Source of the DNA: an uncultured Prevotellaceae bacterium
Lineage (GTDB): Bacteria > Bacteroidota > Bacteroidia > Bacteroidales > Bacteroidaceae
Length of the DNA: 16,221 bases
Reading direction: 5' to 3'
Assembly (NCBI GenBank): GCA_946405695.1
Contig: CAMJIA010000034.1
Coordinates: forward strand, 1-16,221
A program made the position numbers and the translations under genes. The first letter of the stretch is position 1, and each line of letters begins with the position of its first letter. Below are positions 15,107 through 16,221 of this stretch, piece after piece. The notes beneath the pieces are model-generated. The model was not told where the DNA came from and searched no databases. It saw only the letters and a program-made list of their open reading frames with translations.

Positions 15107-15871
15107 ATGAAAACAAGTAAGATCATGATACTGATGGCAGTCCTCACCATGGCGTGGGGCTGCTCGTCAGACGATAGCGACAGTAACGGTGGTGCCAAAT
15201 TCATAGCTGGTCAGAAACCCGACTGGCATGTTGATCAAACCAGTAGCGACGAGCAGCCTGACTGGTCAAAGCCCGACTATTCGAAATATGAGTACGATAT
15301 GTTTATGAAGGTATATCTGCAGGACGAACTGGCTGCCACCTCGTCGGACGACGACTGCATGGCCGTATTCGTGGGTGATGAATGCAGGGGAATGAGCAAT
15401 AAACGCAATGGCTCAGAGAATAAAGGCTACTATTTCCTGCTGAGGGTCTATGGCAACCGTGCCGACCAACAGGCACCGCTCACGCTGAGCTATTATAGTG
15501 CACAGCAGAAACAACTGTTTACCCTACAGAGCGTCGATGCCTTCGTGCCGGATTGCACCTTAGGCTTCGACAGCGACTTTATACCGCCCCTGCTTAGCGG
15601 CAGTTCGAAATATCCCGTACAACGACAGCTGACGGTGACGCTACGCCAGAACTCACTGTCGACGGTCATGGCCAGCGACCAGGTGGCAGTCTTTGTGGGC
15701 GACGATTGTCGCGGTGTAGGACAGGTGGGTACGCCCTTCACAATCTTTGCACGTGCAGAGGGTGAAATCATGCAAGTGCGCTACTACAGCACTGACAAGG
15801 GAGGCATCTATACCGCTGACAGCACGATTACCGTGGGACAGCAGCATATCAATTTTCTCATGACAATTTAA
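15107..15871 (+). CDS. surface-type lipoprotein with two CRG-type repeat domains
   Basis: A 254-aa protein. Signal peptide II: charged start, hydrophobic LMAVLTMAWG, lipid Cys at 19. The next residues SSDDSDS are acidic, like Bacteroidetes lipoprotein export signals that send proteins to the cell surface. A linker rich in PDW/PDY follows. There are two related domains: residues 65-160 with DDDCMAVFVGDECRG, and 173-254 with ASDQVAVFVGDDCRG. The same core and the preceding P-x-W linker recur near the C terminus of the giant protein (EPQWAVDP, then DIVAAFDANNNCRG). Function unknown; a role at the same surface assembly is inferred. The ATG at 15107 is preferred over the TTG at 15098, which belongs to the tandem repeat. 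The stop overlaps the convergent cbiB stop by 4 nt. Confidence 0.75.
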   Translation: MKTSKIMILMAVLTMAWGCSSDDSDSNGGAKFIAGQKPDWHVDQTSSDEQPDWSKPDYSKYEYDMFMKVYLQDELAATSSDDDCMAVFVGDECRGMSNKRNGSENKGYYFLLRVYGNRADQQAPLTLSYYSAQQKQLFTLQSVDAFVPDCTLGFDSDFIPPLLSGSSKYPVQRQLTVTLRQNSLSTVMASDQVAVFVGDDCRGVGQVGTPFTIFARAEGEIMQVRYYSTDKGGIYTADSTITVGQQHINFLMTI

Positions 15872-16221
15872 TAAATGATAAGACTGACTGCGACCAATAC
15901 TACCATCAATACTTCTGCCGTTCTGTTAATCAGGACGGCAGTTTTCATGTCGGCTGTAGTGAGTGGGCGGTCGTTGGTGCCGATGAAGGGTTTATCGAAG
16001 AGTTGGCCAAAGTAATAGTGGGGACCACCAAAGCGACAGTTGAGAATGCCTGCCAATGCTGCCTCTGGATAACCGCTGTTGGGCGAGGCGTGGTTACGTC
16101 CGTTGCGCCACACAAAAACTGTGAGATGCGGTTTCCCCGCAGCTACCATCATCAGCAAGGCAGTAAGACGGGCAGGGATATAGTTGGCGATGTCGTCGAT
16201 ATGGGCTGCCCAACAGCCGAA
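15868..16221 (-). CDS. cbiB: adenosylcobinamide-phosphate synthase CbiB/CobD (3' part; 5' end outside window)
   Basis: The minus-strand frame is open from the window edge (FGCWAAHIDDIANYIPARLT) to a TAA at 15868, about 117 codons. The conserved block NSGYPEAALAGIL followed by FGGPHYYFGQ, with IGTNDRPLTTADM after it, is typical of the CbiB family. This inner-membrane enzyme joins the aminopropanol arm to adenosylcobyric acid in cobalamin synthesis. A C-terminal hydrophobic segment (VLMVVLVAVSLIIY) is the last membrane helix. The ATG at 16158 is internal; the real start lies beyond the window. The gene is convergent to the envelope operon, with stop codons overlapping by 4 nt. Confidence 0.93.
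   Translation of the reverse strand, partial: FGCWAAHIDDIANYIPARLTALLMMVAAGKPHLTVFVWRNGRNHASPNSGYPEAALAGILNCRFGGPHYYFGQLFDKPFIGTNDRPLTTADMKTAVLINRTAEVLMVVLVAVSLIIY
15915..15945 (+). terminator. intrinsic terminator of the envelope operon, inside the cbiB 3' end
   Basis: CTGCCGTTCTG (15915-15925) pairs with CAGGACGGCAG (15931-15941) over 11 bp (one G-U) around TTAAT, followed by TTTT. It starts 43 nt after the lipoprotein stop and is oriented for plus-strand transcription. The same bases encode part of the CbiB C terminus (TAVLINRTAEVL). Confidence 0.7.

Overview
The window reads as chromosomal DNA of a Bacteroidales bacterium, most likely Prevotella or a close relative. Four lines of evidence support this. 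Three promoters match the Bacteroidetes pattern TTTG-N20-TAnnTTTG exactly. Shine-Dalgarno sequences are nearly absent. There is a Bacteroidetes-style lipoprotein with an acidic stretch after the lipid cysteine. The very large secreted protein has a C-terminal tail of the Prevotella type. The assignment comes from motif recognition, not a database search.

Layout. (1) 1-1102: a two-gene operon, a GHKL ATPase overlapping a STAS-like DUF4325 protein, starting with its own promoter and bracketed by a 37-nt direct repeat. (2) 1103-2140: a gene-poor block with many short structured repeats and a truncated ORF6N gene on the minus strand. The repeats are three copies of a 25-bp palindrome, a dyad element, a perfect 17-bp hairpin, one copy of a 93-nt repeat and a degenerate array with 11-bp period. 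(3) 2118-3919: a visibly AT-rich minus-strand operon of four small genes (40, 181, 171 and 133 aa) behind one strong-looking promoter. It looks like a set of orphan immunity-type genes, but no toxin is in view. (4) 3939-4399: a 206-bp MITE-like element holding three palindromes at exact 22-bp spacing, then two copies of the 93-nt repeat in inverted orientation. (5) 4438-15945: a plus-strand operon of three envelope genes: a 405-aa exported protein with a carboxypeptidase-regulatory-like domain, a 3096-aa multidomain secreted protein, and a 254-aa lipoprotein. The large protein has fibronectin III-like, carboxypeptidase-regulatory-like, Ig-like, two LamG-like and BACON-like regions and a sorting-like tail. 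(6) 15868-16221: the 3' part of a convergent minus-strand cobalamin gene (cbiB/cobD).

How the genes fit together. In the envelope operon, the last protein carries two copies of a domain with a D-x-hydrophobic-AxF-x-x-x-x-CRG core that also occurs near the C terminus of the 3096-aa protein. The two may therefore act at the same surface structure. A strong hairpin followed by TTTT, lying inside the end of the cobalamin gene, probably ends this operon. The ATPase/STAS-like pair resembles the anti-sigma/anti-anti-sigma partner-switch architecture, but no sigma factor is present.

The most unusual feature is the 93-nt repeat family. Its three copies keep one architecture while swapping CTCTC/GAGAG for CCCTC/GAGGG throughout, a pattern expected of a structured RNA or single-stranded DNA element.
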